A stretch of DNA of 21,344 nt from Amoebophrya sp. AT5.2 (Eukaryota > Sar > Dinophyceae > Syndiniales > Amoebophryaceae). This document shows, piece after piece, positions 1 through 11,930 of this stretch. Position 1 is the stretch's first letter. Every line of letters begins with the position of its first letter. The translations under genes and the position numbers were made by a program. The notes beneath the pieces are model-generated. The model was not told the DNA's origin, searched no databases, and was given only the letters and a program-made list of their open reading frames with translations. The stretch lies in NCBI GenBank assembly GCA_005223375.1, contig RXOD01004502.1, positions 1 to 21,344 on the forward strand, in the 5' to 3' direction.

Positions 1-431
1 CGGCCGTTTTTAAAAGATGCGGCTAACAATGCATTTTTTTGAGCTGTAATCGTTGTCCGTTAGCGGTGTCCAGTGATGCCCGCGCTGCAGCTTGTTGCAC
101 ATCCGGTGCTGCTTTAGCATCAACGCATTGGGTTTCGGCCTAGTATCGTTCTTTGGTGGGGCCACCAGTTGTGGTAAGCTATAGTACTAGGCAAATCACG
201 GTCGTTACGGTAAGGTGAATTTAAAAGCGAAGAAAGGAGACAGCTATCCTGGGTCCCACCTCCTTCCCAACGACTCACCACCTCTGCCGATGCGAGGATG
301 CCGCCCCTACTCCCCACAGTAGGACGTCTCTGCAATCGCACCGGGCGGCTATCAGAGCGCCTCCGCCTTGATCGGCAATCGCCACCTAACTCGCCTTGGT
401 TGACGATGTTGATTGGCACAGGCACTCGTCA
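1..431. other. 3' flank of the giant gene, no supported gene
   Basis: This stretch follows the giant gene on the minus strand. A minus-strand open frame runs through 425-120, but it begins at a non-ATG codon, is Arg/Ser/Gly rich and lacks a clear third-position GC bias. I read it as untranslated or intergenic sequence, or at best as an unproven extra 3' exon. No RNA gene or repeat was recognised. Confidence 0.5.
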
Positions 432-520
432 CTAGGTAAAGGGAAATATAGGCGCAAGAAGGGGACTTCTTTTTAATAGTGCCTCGTACTGTAATACCGG
501 TTGCTGAAAACATAGCTTAC
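432..520 (-). other. Candidate 89-nt 3'-terminal intron of the giant gene
   Basis: A good donor (TTTG|GTAAGC) lies in phase 0, sixteen codons before the annotated TAA. A pyrimidine-containing acceptor (CCCTTTACCTAG) lies 89 nt further on, close to the 94-nt size of the first intron. Splicing here would bring a TGA directly into frame, so the protein would end 16 residues earlier. Transcript reads would settle it; the unspliced stop at 473 is equally possible. Confidence 0.35.
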
Positions 521-3500
521 CAAATCTGGTCCCGCTGATATGTTTGGAGCTTTCTCCGTGGACATGTAGACGGGATAGGGCTCCGCCTCGAATGCCGTGA
601 CTTGACTGTCGTGGTTGGACCCGGCCTTCAGTTCTTGCGGAATGTTGCACAGCGCGGCGATGGGGTTCTTTCGGTTATAACAGTGTTCATCGGCCGCGGG
701 GGGGGACGAGGAGTTTGCAAGTTGTCCGGGCTTTTGCTTTGGAGGGAGAGGGGGTCCTGGCATCTGCGACGCAGCAACTCCCGGCGTTCCGATGCCGACG
801 CCTCTCGGACTGGTGCTTCCGAGCGATGGAAAAGAGCCAAACGGCTTCACTTGCACGAAACTGGGAGGAGCTCCTAAGCCGATCCGTGGGACGAGGCCAG
901 AGCCGGGAGACGACCCAATAGGCGATCCGATGGGCCCCGAGCGGAAGGGTGACACGTTGCTGCTTCCGCTCCCGGCTCTGGACCGACTCCCGCTTGTTGG
1001 TTGGGGAGGATTCTTCTTCTCGTTCCCTTCTGACGCTGCAGGAACGCTTGCGTCGAAGTCTGTTCTTTTGCCAAGCAGCAGCCCCCCACCTCCGTCAACG
1101 CCCGCCAGGGAAGATGAACAACTCTTCTGTACCTCCGACGATGCCCCCGACCCCCCACCACCTCCACCTCCACCCCCCACACCTCCTCCACCTCCTTTCT
1201 TCAATTTGTCTTGCGGTACGTGCATCGCCTCCGTCCATAGAATGTTGCTGATAAACACTAAACACTCCGGCAGCGTCTCACCGTCCCCCACCGCCCGCAC
1301 CGCTAGCGAAGGAACATTCTCCTTCATCCGCGCGCCCCGCCACAGGCCCCTGATCGTCCCCAGGTGGTTCAGTGAATGCAGTCCCCCGATCGCAAACACA
1401 AACTCCCTCGACGACAACAAAAAACTCAGCGCCGACAACAGAAAACTGTTCAAGTTCTGCGAGACGTGCAGCTGGATCGACTTGAGCAGCATCTCCAAAT
1501 CCGCCCCGCACTCGCTGATCCGCCACTCGAGAACCGTCACCTGGGGTGTGCCGTTGGCCGCGGAGAAGAGCGAGTTGCGGCACACGAGTTTTTGGAGGAG
1601 TTTCTGCTGGTCGGGGGTTCCCGTGTTCAGCTCCGTCTCCGCCTTCCAGCAGTTCGCGCAGCCCTGGGAGTAGCCCAGCCAGCCCCAGTAATTGGTTGGT
1701 TGCTCGGAAAGAGCCTGCTTCAGGGCCTTCTGGATCTGGCCCGCGTTGTATTCGAGGTGCCGCGCGGTTCCCGTGTGACTCCGCACGACTTTGACTCCGT
1801 GTTTTCGCGTGAGCCGCTTGAACGAGTTCTCCATCTCCCTGCCCTTCTCCCCCTCCGTAATCACCCCCATCGCGGTGAGTAGGGTGAAGTGGCTGAGGTC
1901 GAGGTGGTGAGGGTGACCCTGAGGACGCTGACCCGTTCTTTCAGTACTATCATTTTCGAAGTCAAACAGCAGGTAGTTGAGCGGATCGGTTAAAGTGGCT
2001 TCATGGTCCTCGGTGTAGAAGTAGGTGGCGGCAATGATGAGGCGGACCAGGTTTAGGTGGTCGAGCTGGTCCTGGCAACCGGAAGCTACAGCTCCCTCTG
2101 AACGTTGGAGCCTCCGCACCAGGGCTGCGACCTCGGATTGCTGCGGCGGTGCTGTGGCAATGCCCGGGGCACTTGAAGGAGCCGTCCCGGACTTGAGCGA
2201 CGCGTTTGTAGATGCGAACGCAGCTGCTGGGGATGCGCCAATTTTTTTTCCATGATGTTGAGCAGAAGTCGCACTTCTCGGACCGGACGCGCGCTTTCCT
2301 CCGCAAACCACCTCCCACGGCTGGTTAACAAGCCAACTCGCAACCGCGTCCGTGTCCTCGATGATGTTTTTGGCCGTGTAGAAAATCACCAGACTCTCGT
2401 AGTTCCTCTCGTAAAAGTCCTTCAGCCAGGAACACCGGAACAGCGCTTTTTTGTTGCTCTTCTTCACCACCCGTCTGCAGCATTTGAAGGCATCGGCGTA
2501 TTTCGCGATGGCCGCTTTCCGGAGCTTGCAGGAAGCGAAGGGCTCGAGAACTACCGTTTTTTCGAGTTTACCACCAGCATCCACAGCGTCCGCCCCAACC
2601 ACAGCTTCCAGCCAGGCGCTTCCCGCCGCGTCGGCGGCCGCGATCGCTTTCCTCGCGTGCGCCACCAACCTCTCGAATTCGGCGTCGCGGTAGTTTTTCT
2701 CCTCCTGCTCTACTGCGACTGCCTCTGCCCCTGGAATTCTTGATGAGGTAGAGCTTTTTTGTTTTTCATCTTCTCCGCTACACACTGTCAGTCTTTGCTT
2801 CAACTGCAGGTATTCGTCGCTTTCGTCGATCAGCGTCGCTGCTATCCGGTAGATCGCTTCGTAGTAGCTTCGTCGCTGCAGCTTCCCGCCTGCGAGGTAG
2901 TCTGCCCGCCTTGGCAGGGGAAGATGAAACGTGGACGATCCACCTCCACCCTCGAGACCCTCTTCCAACCCCAAGATCTCCCTTAATTTCTGCGTCCGGT
3001 CGATCTGGTTGCTTACCGAAAAGCACGTCTGCGGCGCGTCCAGCAGCCGCATGAGCAGGCCCGAGAGCACCCGCTGCGAGCCGTTCAGGCTCAGCTCGTA
3101 AAAAACGCCCCGCACGTAGATCTTCGGCTGCGTGGAGAGAATGTCCAGCAGCAAGCGCAAGGCCCTTTGCGCAAAGTGCGTCATGTTCATGTTGGAGAGA
3201 ATCGCGCGCAACAGCCCCGCCATGTCGGCGGGGCCGAGCAAAGAGGTGCCGAACTGGCTTCGGTGCTGCTGGTGAAGCTGCGAACCACTCGACTGGCTTC
3301 GTGCGAGTGTGTCGCCGAGTAAGAATGCGATGCCGTGCGTCTGGGGAAGGAGCGAATTCCCGCCGATGTCGTCGACAATCTGCGCAAGAGTCTGCTTCAA
3401 ATGCAGGATGTAGGAGAGCCGCCTTCTATCGACCTTCTCGTCGGCTACGTTTTCGAAACAGCCGTGCTTGAGCAAATACGCCAGCTGCGTGCGGTTCATG

Positions 3501-6500
3501 TAGGGCGCCAGAAGCGCACCAGAGGCTCTCCTCGCCGTTATCGCCTGTGCTTCTACTCCGGGTTGGGAAGACGAAGAGGACGAACACAAGTTGTACAGCT
3601 CTTTCGCCGTCGGCACCAGCCGGTCTAGGTGTAGCGGAGAAGTACCTGCTGCGCTTTTGCTGTCGCTGACGGCAATCGGGGGCATGGGCATTGGGATGGC
3701 GATTTTGTTCACAATGCGCAGGCTGCGGTCGATTTCGACCATCCAGTGGTCGTACCACTGCGGATAAGCTTTCGACAAAATGTTCTTCGCGATGGTGATA
3801 TCCACCCCTTCTCCTCGGATCAGCTTGCGGATGAAGCGCGTCAGCTGCCGCTTCCAGTAGGGCTGATTATCAGCAGCTGCCTGGTCGTCGAGAAGGGCAG
3901 TGCCCGCACCTCCTGCTCGCCCCTGTGCTTGAAGATGATGCTGCAGTTGACCCCCTGGAGCTGCGGAGCCGGACGCTCGCACCTGTTTCGGCCCATCGAT
4001 CCCGTTTACTGCGGGTGGCACCACGTGGCTCGAAGATTTTTGTTGATTCAGAAGATTGTTCCGGTCCCTCTCTAGATCCACCTCCGCCACCCTACCCCTC
4101 ACATCAACATCTACCTCTTCTTGGATGTTGAGCACCAAGTAGAGAAACTCGATTAATTTGTCCACGGGAATAAGGTCGCTCGCCTTCTGGATATTCAGCC
4201 GGTCCAGGATCCCGACGACCCGCTGCAGCTCGTCGAACGCGTCGGTTGCCCAGTTGAAGAGGCGAGGCGAACCGAGGATGCCGAGAATCGTGAACACCCC
4301 GGCGATGATCCCGTCGTTCTGCAGCCAGTGAGAAACCACGTGCCAGGGAAGCTCCAGCTTGTTCTCCTTCACGCTCTTCAGGTGGTTCTTACTTTCCATT
4401 TGTTCCTTCGAAACGGCTTTGCACAGCGCGGTGATGCGCTTCTTCTGAAACTCGGAGAGGTAAAGGAATTTCAGAGGCGAAGACCAGGCCAGGGCATGCA
4501 CGTCGGAGAGAACGGATTCGGGAGACGGCGTTGCTGATGGTGGCTTGTCGCTTGTTCCAGTTCCCGTTCCATTTGATGTGTCTACTTGTTCTGCTGTTGC
4601 ACGACCCGCAGCCGCGTCAGAGGTAGGTCTCCACCATGAAGATCCATCTCCAGCGACAAGAGGCTCCGGTTCCGCTTCGGCCTCGCCGGTCAGTTGATGT
4701 TGCCCCAGCACGCCACCCCCTAAACTCACGCATCTGTCCAGCGAATCCAGTTTTTCGCTTTCTGCTGCATCAATGCCTTCGTCTTCCTCTTCTGCCGTCG
4801 CCGCGCCCCCGCTTCGGCGTCCACCTCCGCCGACGTATTGGTCCGCGTTGCTCGCTCTCAGGTTTTTGCTCTGCCGCAGTCCGTCCTCGTAGAACGAGGC
4901 GAGGGAGCGGATGATAGCCGCAGTACTCTTCCGAACCGGCTGCTCGGGTAGATCGTTGTCCTGGTCCCCCCCGGTAGTACAACTACCCGGGAACGGGACG
5001 CTGCTGTTACTGAGCAGGGTAGGAGGGAACGACAACGGAATCGGCTCGGCGGTGCTCGTCCGACTTTCTACCACGGAGGGAGGGGTGTGACCCGAGCAGT
5101 CGGCACTGCGGTCAAACTCCCACGGCAGGAACTTCTTCACGCTCAGTTTCCCTACGCTGCTCAGGTGGCCGATGAGTTCGCCCTTCGCGAAGAACGTCGG
5201 TAGGAGGTTGACACCCATCTGTGACTCCTCGCTGTACAGGATGAGACCACCGCGGCGAGAGGTTGGCAGGCGCAAGGTGCTTGTGGACGACGTTGTCGGG
5301 CCCTTAGATGAGGTACTTCCGATAGTACCGGACGAAACGCCAGAAGAGGGTGGCTCCAGCGGAGATGAGGCCGACGAGACCTTAACCTGCTGCTGCTTCT
5401 GCGAGCGCGACCGCCGTTGCCCCGTCACCAAAATGTTGTCGGACGCTCTTAGCGCTTTCTTGTGCGCCGAGGACCCCGCGCCAGGCCTTTCTCCGGCTTT
5501 GCTTGCCGACGGGCGGGGCTGTGGACGAACAGCATCAGCAACTGGCGACGCTGCACACAACTCAAGAACACCTCCCCCCTCTTCCGTCGATGCCCAGCTC
5601 TTGTCCGTCTCGCCACTGTCGGATTCCTCGTCAGAGAACAAACCGTCAACGCCAGCGCGCACGGAGCTGCCATGGGCTCTGGTGGTATTCTCGCCCGCTT
5701 CGGATCGATCACCAACGTAGCCAGCGAAGAAGACGTCACTCAGCACGTCGATGTAGTCGGGGTTGTTGCGTTGCCGCCGCAGCCGGCGGATCAAGTTGTC
5801 GCGACTTATTGCTTCGTCCGAGGCATGATTTAGATTTTTGTCACAAGCTGCGAGTGCGACTTGGTCGCCGTCATGGTTCTTATCCTCGTCGCGAGCGCTC
5901 GCTGTTGCTCCTGAGATCGCGGACGAAGGTTGAGAAGGTAGGGGCAACCTTATGTCACCACTTTGCGCGCCGTCTCCTGACAACCCGACTTCCTTTCGTT
6001 CGTCGGTAGCGGCGCCGCCCGATAGTAGCGGCGGAAGCACGTCCTCGAAAACCCGCAGTGGGTCGCTTCCTCCATCGTCTCCAAAAAGCACCATCTCGCT
6101 GAAGTCCTCCGCCGTCTGTTGCGCGCCCTGCCCGCCTGTTGTCGATCCCAAGGTTTTCCGCAGATTCCACCCCATGCGAAACAAAATTGGATTGATGTTG
6201 TTGAAAGTCAGGGTTTCATCATGATCGGTTGATGTAGATGTTGCTCCGACGTCGGGGGAGCTGCCGTTCCTGTGGAGGTCTCCAAGCACAGCGTCCAACA
6301 CTTCAATAAACACGCGCGTTCTATTGGGAGGGGGGGACGTGGCCGCTGATGATGATGATCCCGAAGTTGTAGATCCGACTGCATAAAATTGGTCCTCAAA
6401 CTCCCGCTTTCGCTTTCGAAACGCATTTTCGACATCGTGCACGGCCGTAGTGCCCGCACCGTCCAGGTAGAGCAAGCGGCCCCCGAGACTCGCTCCGCAC

Positions 6501-9500
6501 TGGCTCAGGATCACCTCGACCGTCGTTCCGTTCATCGTCGCGAGATTTATCAGGTCGCGATCACCATCGCCAAACCCAAAAGCCGTTACGGAGCCGGCTG
6601 AGGAGGAAAGAGAAGCGGAGCTTGAGACGGTGCTCGATGGAGCAGTGCTGGCAGCGAGCGCAACGCCACTGCCACTGCCGCCGGTACCGTTTGCTGCGGC
6701 GCCGCGGTAGCGGAGGCCGGAACTTGATGTCGTAGCGACGGGGTCGGCATCTATCTCTGGCACTGGTGGTCCGGAGGTCTCGCCGACCACCCCTCCACCG
6801 CTCAGGGATGCGAGGAAGTTCAAATTCCAGCTTCCCGACAGATGCGTCCGAATCGCCTCCCCCAAATTGAAATCGAATTCCGGGATTTCTGCGTCTTCCG
6901 CTATCCTCGTCACGCCGAGGAGCTCGAACCCGAGCAGGTTTTCGTCCTGCATCTCTTTTTCTCCCGACGGCCGAAGACGCGATGAGCGATCGAGTTTGTC
7001 CAGCCCGATTTCCCACACAACCGCATTTTTAGGAGCAGGAGGAGGTGGATCTCCATTTATTGTTCCCGGTGTTCCCACGACCTCCTCCCCAGACCCGGCT
7101 GGGGAGCAAGAGCATCTTCCTTTGATCTTGACGTCCGCGGGCTCTGTTGCGATCTGGATTTCCGAGGTGCCGTCGTCCAGGAAAATGTCGCAAATCATCA
7201 ACCTCTTCAAACCGAACTCGCAGTTCAACTCCTGCGGGATCCTCAAAAAATTCCTCGACTTGCTCCCGAATTTCCACAGACTCTCCGTTTTGTACCTCAT
7301 ACTCTGGATCGTGAATTGCGAAACCTTCAGCCCGCCGGCCATTTTCCCAACCATCCCCTCGCGGTAGTACGTGAAATCCAGGAGATTTTTTGAGGAAGAT
7401 AAAGAAGATGAAGATGGAGCTGACCTCCCCAGCAGGTCCAGGCAGAACGGCCTGTCCAAATTTAGATCGCACGAAATTTCCAGCCGTTTCATCAGCCCGA
7501 TCATGCGCGTGCGCTCCTTCAACAATTGTTGCTTCTTTTTCAATCTCCGTCCCACGTAGGCGCGCACGATATCGGCGTTCTGCTCGTCGATCTCCACGTT
7601 CTCCTCGGCCTCGTGTTGATCCAGCGTGTCAAACAAGTACTGCGTCACCTTGTTGTTTGTGGTCGTTGTACCGTTGTTTGATGTGTCTGTTGTGGCACCA
7701 GATGTCGGAAGCGGAAGGGTCTTCGCGCCTCTTGCCGAGGGGTTTATTTTTTGGGCGGCAGAAGTAGAGAGAAATCCTTCGGCTTCGTCGACGTCGAAGT
7801 CCTCGTTTCCCAGCTCGGTGGACCAACTGAGGACCTCGGCGAGACATTCCCTCACCGGCTTCAAAGGATGCCGGATGCTCAGCAGGCAAGAAGAAGAAGA
7901 TGTAGTCGATGAGCCGCGGCTGGAGGTGGTCGTGTCTTCACTTGTAGTTCGAGCAGTAGTAGTTGTCGTGCCAGTGCCGCCACCTTCATCGTCGAGTAGC
8001 GCCTGCCCGTCTACTTCGAGCTGGTGCACACGAAACACTATCGCCTCGTCGTCCCCTTTCGGCATTTTGTTTATTTTCCCATCTACTTCAAGATGAGTGC
8101 TTGTGGCCGCTGTGACGAGGCCGCCGGAAGCGTGGAGTTTGATTTTCGATCGCGCGCCAGGTGATGAAGCACTTCCATCAGATCCACGCTGCGCGGATGA
8201 AGAGCAGCTGACGTGCAGTGTGGAGCTGTCCGGCAGGAAGCTCCACACGTCGCAGGTCTCCGGATAAAACACGCTACAGTCCAGCTTCACGTCCCAGTTT
8301 TTCGCCATTTCGAAGGCTTGCGTCAGGACCGTCTTCACCGGCACCTTCGACAGATCGATCCGGTTGATCAGGGATGATGTGTTTCTTTTCCTTTTTTCAC
8401 CCTTTCCATTCCTAACCGACGTCGATAGCAGAAGGTCTTCCACCTCTCTCCTCCGCACGAACTCTTTTAGGTGCGCACTGCCCAGCTGCGGGACGATTGC
8501 CGCGGGCAGCTGCACCGCGAAAAAGGGTATCTTCAGAAAGGAGGGCAGTAGGTGAAACTCCAGATACCCGCTGAAAAACGCGGCCTGCGGTTTTTCCACC
8601 TTTTTTTTCGCACCCAAAAATTTTTGACGTTTCCCGCAGAGATAGGAGGTTGGTAGCAGCCAGCAGCAGTTGGCGTCCGCAAGCTCCACCTTGGTGAGAT
8701 TCACTTTGAAGAGCAACTCCAGGAGCCAGAGGAGCAGAAACACCACCCGCCACAGAATGTACCGTCCTATCCGCCGGAGCAAGTGCATTCTACTGTGGCG
8801 GGTGGTGCCCGTCGCGAAATAGTGCCCCCGATGCGGGGGATCATGAGGACCTCCGCCCCCCTTGTTTTCATCTCCTCCGCCAGGCGCATCATTTTTTTTC
8901 CGCGGAGGTTCTTCTTTTTCGATTGGATGCCTCGGCCTCCTCACCTTCAGTATCGCCCTTAGGTCCGCCAATATCGCGCCTATGTTGCGCACATACACGC
9001 CACGGAGGTGGATTTTCACGTGCTGCAGCTCGGTCTGGTCGATTCTCAGATCCAGGTCGAGCGACTGTTTCTTTCCGTGGGGAGCCACGCGGACCTCGAA
9101 GGCCGCGGCGGCTGCACAAGTTCTTCCAGTTGTGCGGTCCTGAAAACTACTACTGCTACTGCTCCGCCCGCTGAGGGGGAGACGGTAGGACCCCGGGTTC
9201 AGCGAGAGCGAGGCTTTCAGTGTGGTGGGCTCGGGGCCGAGGAGGTGGGCGAGGTCGGGAAAACACTCCCACTTCACCTTCCGGCACATGTGCATCAGGG
9301 AAAACTTCTCCGGAAAATCACCCAGCGACGGAGAGAAGGACACCTGCAAAAGGCAGTTTGTTTTTCCAAAGATTTCTCGGAGGAAAAGGAATTTCAATGA
9401 ACGAAGCTGTACTTAGCGAAAAAATATGGAGGCGCACCTTGAGTTTTTTCCTCCAGGTCGTTTCCTCGTCCTCCTCACCTTCCTGACCGCCACGACCACC

Positions 9501-9863
9501 ACCACTCCCCCCGCCGTACGCCGCTCTCAGGCTCACATACGCGTACAGCAACACCCCTGCAACGACTGCGTGCGAGAAGCATAATGGAAGGACCACCTCG
9601 AGAAACGTTCGTAGACCCGCAAACCGCGCGCTTGTGAGGTACAGCTCCCAGGCGTACACAATCCACCCCGGCAGGTGCAGGATAAATATCTCCACCTGCT
9701 GCTGCGAGGCCCTGTACGTCTCCCAGAAATTCGTGGGCAAGTTGACAAAGAGGGAGGTGACGAGAACGTGGAAGATTTGGCGGAAGTAGTCGGCCGAGAG
9801 GGGGGGAGGCGTCGTTGTGTACTGCGCGGCGGCAGAGCTCCACCAAGAACCTTCGCCCGACAT
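473..9863 (-). CDS. Giant two-exon gene, ~3,098-aa protein with N-terminal membrane segments and long low-complexity tracts
   Basis: Exon 1 (9863-9438) starts at an ATG and encodes 142 residues. Hydrophobic stretches at about 26-47, 57-79 and 84-116 suggest membrane insertion, and a Gly-rich then acidic linker follows. A 94-nt GT-AG intron joins it in phase 0 to exon 2 (9343-473), 2,956 codons without a stop. Further visible features are a hydrophobic segment near residue 342 (FLLLWLLELLF), Ser/Thr-rich tracts in the first two thirds, helix-rich blocks at about 1768-1890 and 1963-2026, a longer ordered region at about 2630-2850, and a poly-Gly run at about 2858-2878. No enzyme motif was recognised. 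A membrane anchor followed by alternating hydrophobic strands near residues 170-230 recalls bridge-like lipid-transfer proteins, but this is only a guess. A GTAAGC donor in the last codons may shorten the C-terminus by 16 residues. Confidence 0.85.
9344..9437 (-). other. 94-nt intron between membrane exon and giant exon
   Basis: The donor reads AAG|GTGCGC and the acceptor is CTTTTGCAG|GTGTCC, preceded by pyrimidines. Both neighbouring frames meet in phase 0: 426 nt of exon 1 is exactly 142 codons, and the downstream frame enters at a codon boundary. The downstream frame is open through most of the intron, but no ATG lies there. The exon-1 frame stops shortly after the acceptor. Removing the intron gives one continuous frame starting at a proper ATG. 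Confidence 0.8.
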
Positions 9864-10012
9864 TCTTCTCGATTCTTTAGGGAAGAACCCCCGCCGATCG
9901 ATGGGTAAGGCTATCTATGTAGTATGCGATATCATGCTGGGTATGGTATCTCTATCTGTATCTACTTCACGTAGTTGTACTTATACTTACTCACAACTGA
10001 GCGTGACCTAGA

Positions 10013-10231
10013 TTACTTGTTACGCTGAACCACGACGGGAACAAGAAGCGACGTCGATGACATAGACTTTGACACGGAGGACACCACATGGTATGAAGTA
10101 AGCCACTTCCACCAGCAGGAGTCCCAATAGCGGCGGGCTTCCTTCCGGACAACGTCCAGCGTTACAGTTCCAGTTGGAGATGTAGTACTATCAGAATTCT
10201 GATGTACAGGGTCCGTTGTGGGGGTCAGCAT
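10013..10231 (-). CDS. Possible small ORF, 72 aa, unknown
   Basis: An ATG-initiated frame of 72 codons lies in the gap between the giant gene and the 181-aa gene, on the same strand. It has a tryptophan cluster (WDSCWWKWL) and ends in a basic tail. Third positions are only moderately GC-rich, weaker than in the neighbouring genes. It could be a small protein, an upstream ORF in the giant gene's leader, or chance. No family was recognised. Confidence 0.25.
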   Translation of the reverse strand: MLTPTTDPVHQNSDSTTSPTGTVTLDVVRKEARRYWDSCWWKWLTSYHVVSSVSKSMSSTSLLVPVVVQRNK

Positions 10232-10684
10232 CTTGTGTTCTTTCTTTGAATGAGGCTGCGCACCAGCACTTGCTCGTGTGGATCCACTTTCATCACAGCA
10301 TAGAAGTACAAAAGACAGGTCGCGTCTGTGTGAAGTTTTTGGTACATGTACAGAATCAAATTCAAATAAAAGGTCGGATCAAAGTCAAACCAAACGCATT
10401 CTTGTCATAGCAGTGGTTGATGGATGTGATTGTGAGCAAACGCAAAGCAACAACAACATCGGTGCGATTCTAGGAATCTTCTTCTACCATCTTCTACGTA
10501 AGGTAAAGTTGCTACCAAGTTATTACAGCAAAATGGATTTGATACATTTATCAACGGAGTGCGATAAATATGCGATCACGGTCTACTCGTCGGTACGGAT
10601 TTTCGTCAACTCGTATGTGAACTTGATCAACACACAGCAAGGATGTTGATCCCAGCGAGGTCACTAAGCAATCGATCTACTCGC
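10232..10684. other. Intergenic stretch, nothing recognised
   Basis: This is AT-richer sequence between the 181-aa gene and the candidate small ORF. A plus-strand open frame spans 10278-10649 but has no ATG at its beginning and does not resemble a protein. No repeat, hairpin cluster or RNA gene was seen. Confidence 0.5.
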
Positions 10685-11572
10685 TCACTGTGCCCTGTTC
10701 CTCGCCTTCACTTCTTCGGAGTCTGGGTCGAAGCCGTCTGGGCGTCCCAGCGCGATGTCAAAGCAGCTGTTTTTCCCCTCCCACCGCTTCATGTAGGGGT
10801 CGGTCTTGCTCCAGGTACGTTGATACTCCGGCACGAAGCCGAAATCGAACGTCGGGATGAACTCCGGCATCGGCATCTTCGCCGGATGGTCGTGGGCCGA
10901 ACGCTGAAATGTTCATCCGATGGAGCGATACAACTGGCTATGCTCATGCTATGGTTCAACATGACATCCTCCAATCGGATAAAACAAGAAATTGGCTATG
11001 GTTCGATTTACCGAGGAGCTTTTGTAGTATTCTTCGAGCGGCGGCAGGTCATCCCGTTTGTAGGTGTCGATGTTGCGGATTTTTGTGTTGGAGTCGATCA
11101 TCTCGCGGGCAGCAAAAGCGCCGTAGCCAGAATTCGTCGTCGTGAAGGTTTCCGCGCTCTTCCCGGGCAGCGAATACAACTTCTTCATGCGGTAGTCATT
11201 CTGGAACTTGCGGTCCATGCTGTTGGGATCGGTAGTTCACTTCGACTTCATCTCAAACGAGAAACGAGAGAGATGAAAAACACAAAGAAAGGGAGACGAG
11301 TCATTCAGTGACAGTAGCAACATTCATATTTGGAAAGGGGGTGGGAGAGCAGCTTGTAGTATGCAAACATAGTACTTCTACACCTGACAGCGTTTTGTCT
11401 ATCGCTCTGGGACGACCACGAGGAATAAAACTAACTGCAAAAAAGAGTAATACCGCTTGTCGTCCCATGGTCCGACGAGGGTGTGGCCGGAGTAGACGGC
11501 CTTCTTTAGCTTCATCTGCGTGTCGCTCTGCTTCGGCTGGTCGCCGTTCCGGTGCGGGTTCGGGACCGACAT
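10685..11572 (-). CDS. Three-exon gene, 181-aa protein, possibly axonemal/microtubule-associated
   Basis: The exons are 11572-11454, 11219-11012 and 10903-10685. The first starts at an ATG and encodes 39 codons plus two bases; the CG left over joins C of exon 2 to make Arg. The second join is in phase 0. Introns are 234 nt (GTATTA...CAACAG) and 108 nt (GTAAAT...TTTCAG). All three exons have GC-rich third positions and uniform composition. The protein is basic and rich in Tyr, Trp, Pro and Asp, with no signal peptide or membrane segment. Short motifs such as SGHTLVGPWDDKR and NSGYGAF, with a Pro/Trp-rich C-terminal half, recall small ciliary microtubule inner proteins (for example the CFAP107 type). 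That resemblance is from memory and weak. I am confident that the gene is real but not of its function. Confidence 0.75.
10904..11011 (-). other. 108-nt intron 2 of the 181-aa protein gene
   Basis: The donor is TCCTCG|GTAAAT and the acceptor GAACATTTCAG|CGTTCG, in phase 0. The length is a multiple of three, but the intron holds an in-frame stop at 10949-10951, so retention would truncate the protein. Confidence 0.75.
11220..11453 (-). other. 234-nt intron 1 of the 181-aa protein gene
   Basis: The donor is AAGCG|GTATTA and the acceptor ATCCCAACAG|C. The split codon CG+C restores Arg and keeps frame. In-frame stops inside it prevent read-through. It shows no similarity to the repeat-type intron of the MTHFR-like gene. 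Confidence 0.7.
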
Positions 11573-11930
11573 CGTGCCGCAACGTTTTTTTTTTAGATTT
11601 TTTTACTATTTGCTTTTAGCTTTTGCTTGTTGGTTTTGATCGGATGGCGGTGCAGCTGCAGCTCCAGCTGCGCTAATCACTACAAAAATACGCTGAAGAC
11701 GAGACTCTGGCCGATTGGGTTGGACTCTCAGCTCCGAGCTATGCGATTGATGCGCTCTCGTCGAATCGATACGCGAGTAGAATAGTGCTGGTGCGACGAC
11801 GAGGGCTCTCTACTTACTTCTGGTTTTGGCGAACACAGAGTCGGACTCACTTTTGGCCGCTCAGACTCATTTCGTGAACGGTGGCCTATGTAGGCCCAAG
11901 GTCCTGGCGGACGTTCAGACTGAGTCATGT
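11573..11930. other. Intergenic or untranslated stretch with unresolved coding-like fragments
   Basis: On the minus strand an ATG-led frame begins just after the 48-codon ORF (about 11926) and runs to a strong donor-like GTAAGT near 11810, but no matching acceptor exon was found. Closer to the next gene, at about 11590-11610, there is a T-rich run on the plus strand. No RNA gene was recognised. Confidence 0.35.

Noticed and set aside
792..1673. Plus-strand 293-codon open frame with Pro- and Ser-rich sequence
   Set aside because: It is the complement of the Gly-rich C-terminal part of the giant gene and has the composition expected of an antisense shadow.
9475..9846. Alternative minus-strand frames over exon 1 of the giant gene
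   Set aside because: They overlap the exon-1 frame, lack hydrophobic segments and do not join in phase with the giant exon.
10278..10649. Plus-strand 123-codon open frame in the intergenic gap
   Set aside because: It has no ATG near the start, weak codon bias, and lies opposite the direction of all genes.
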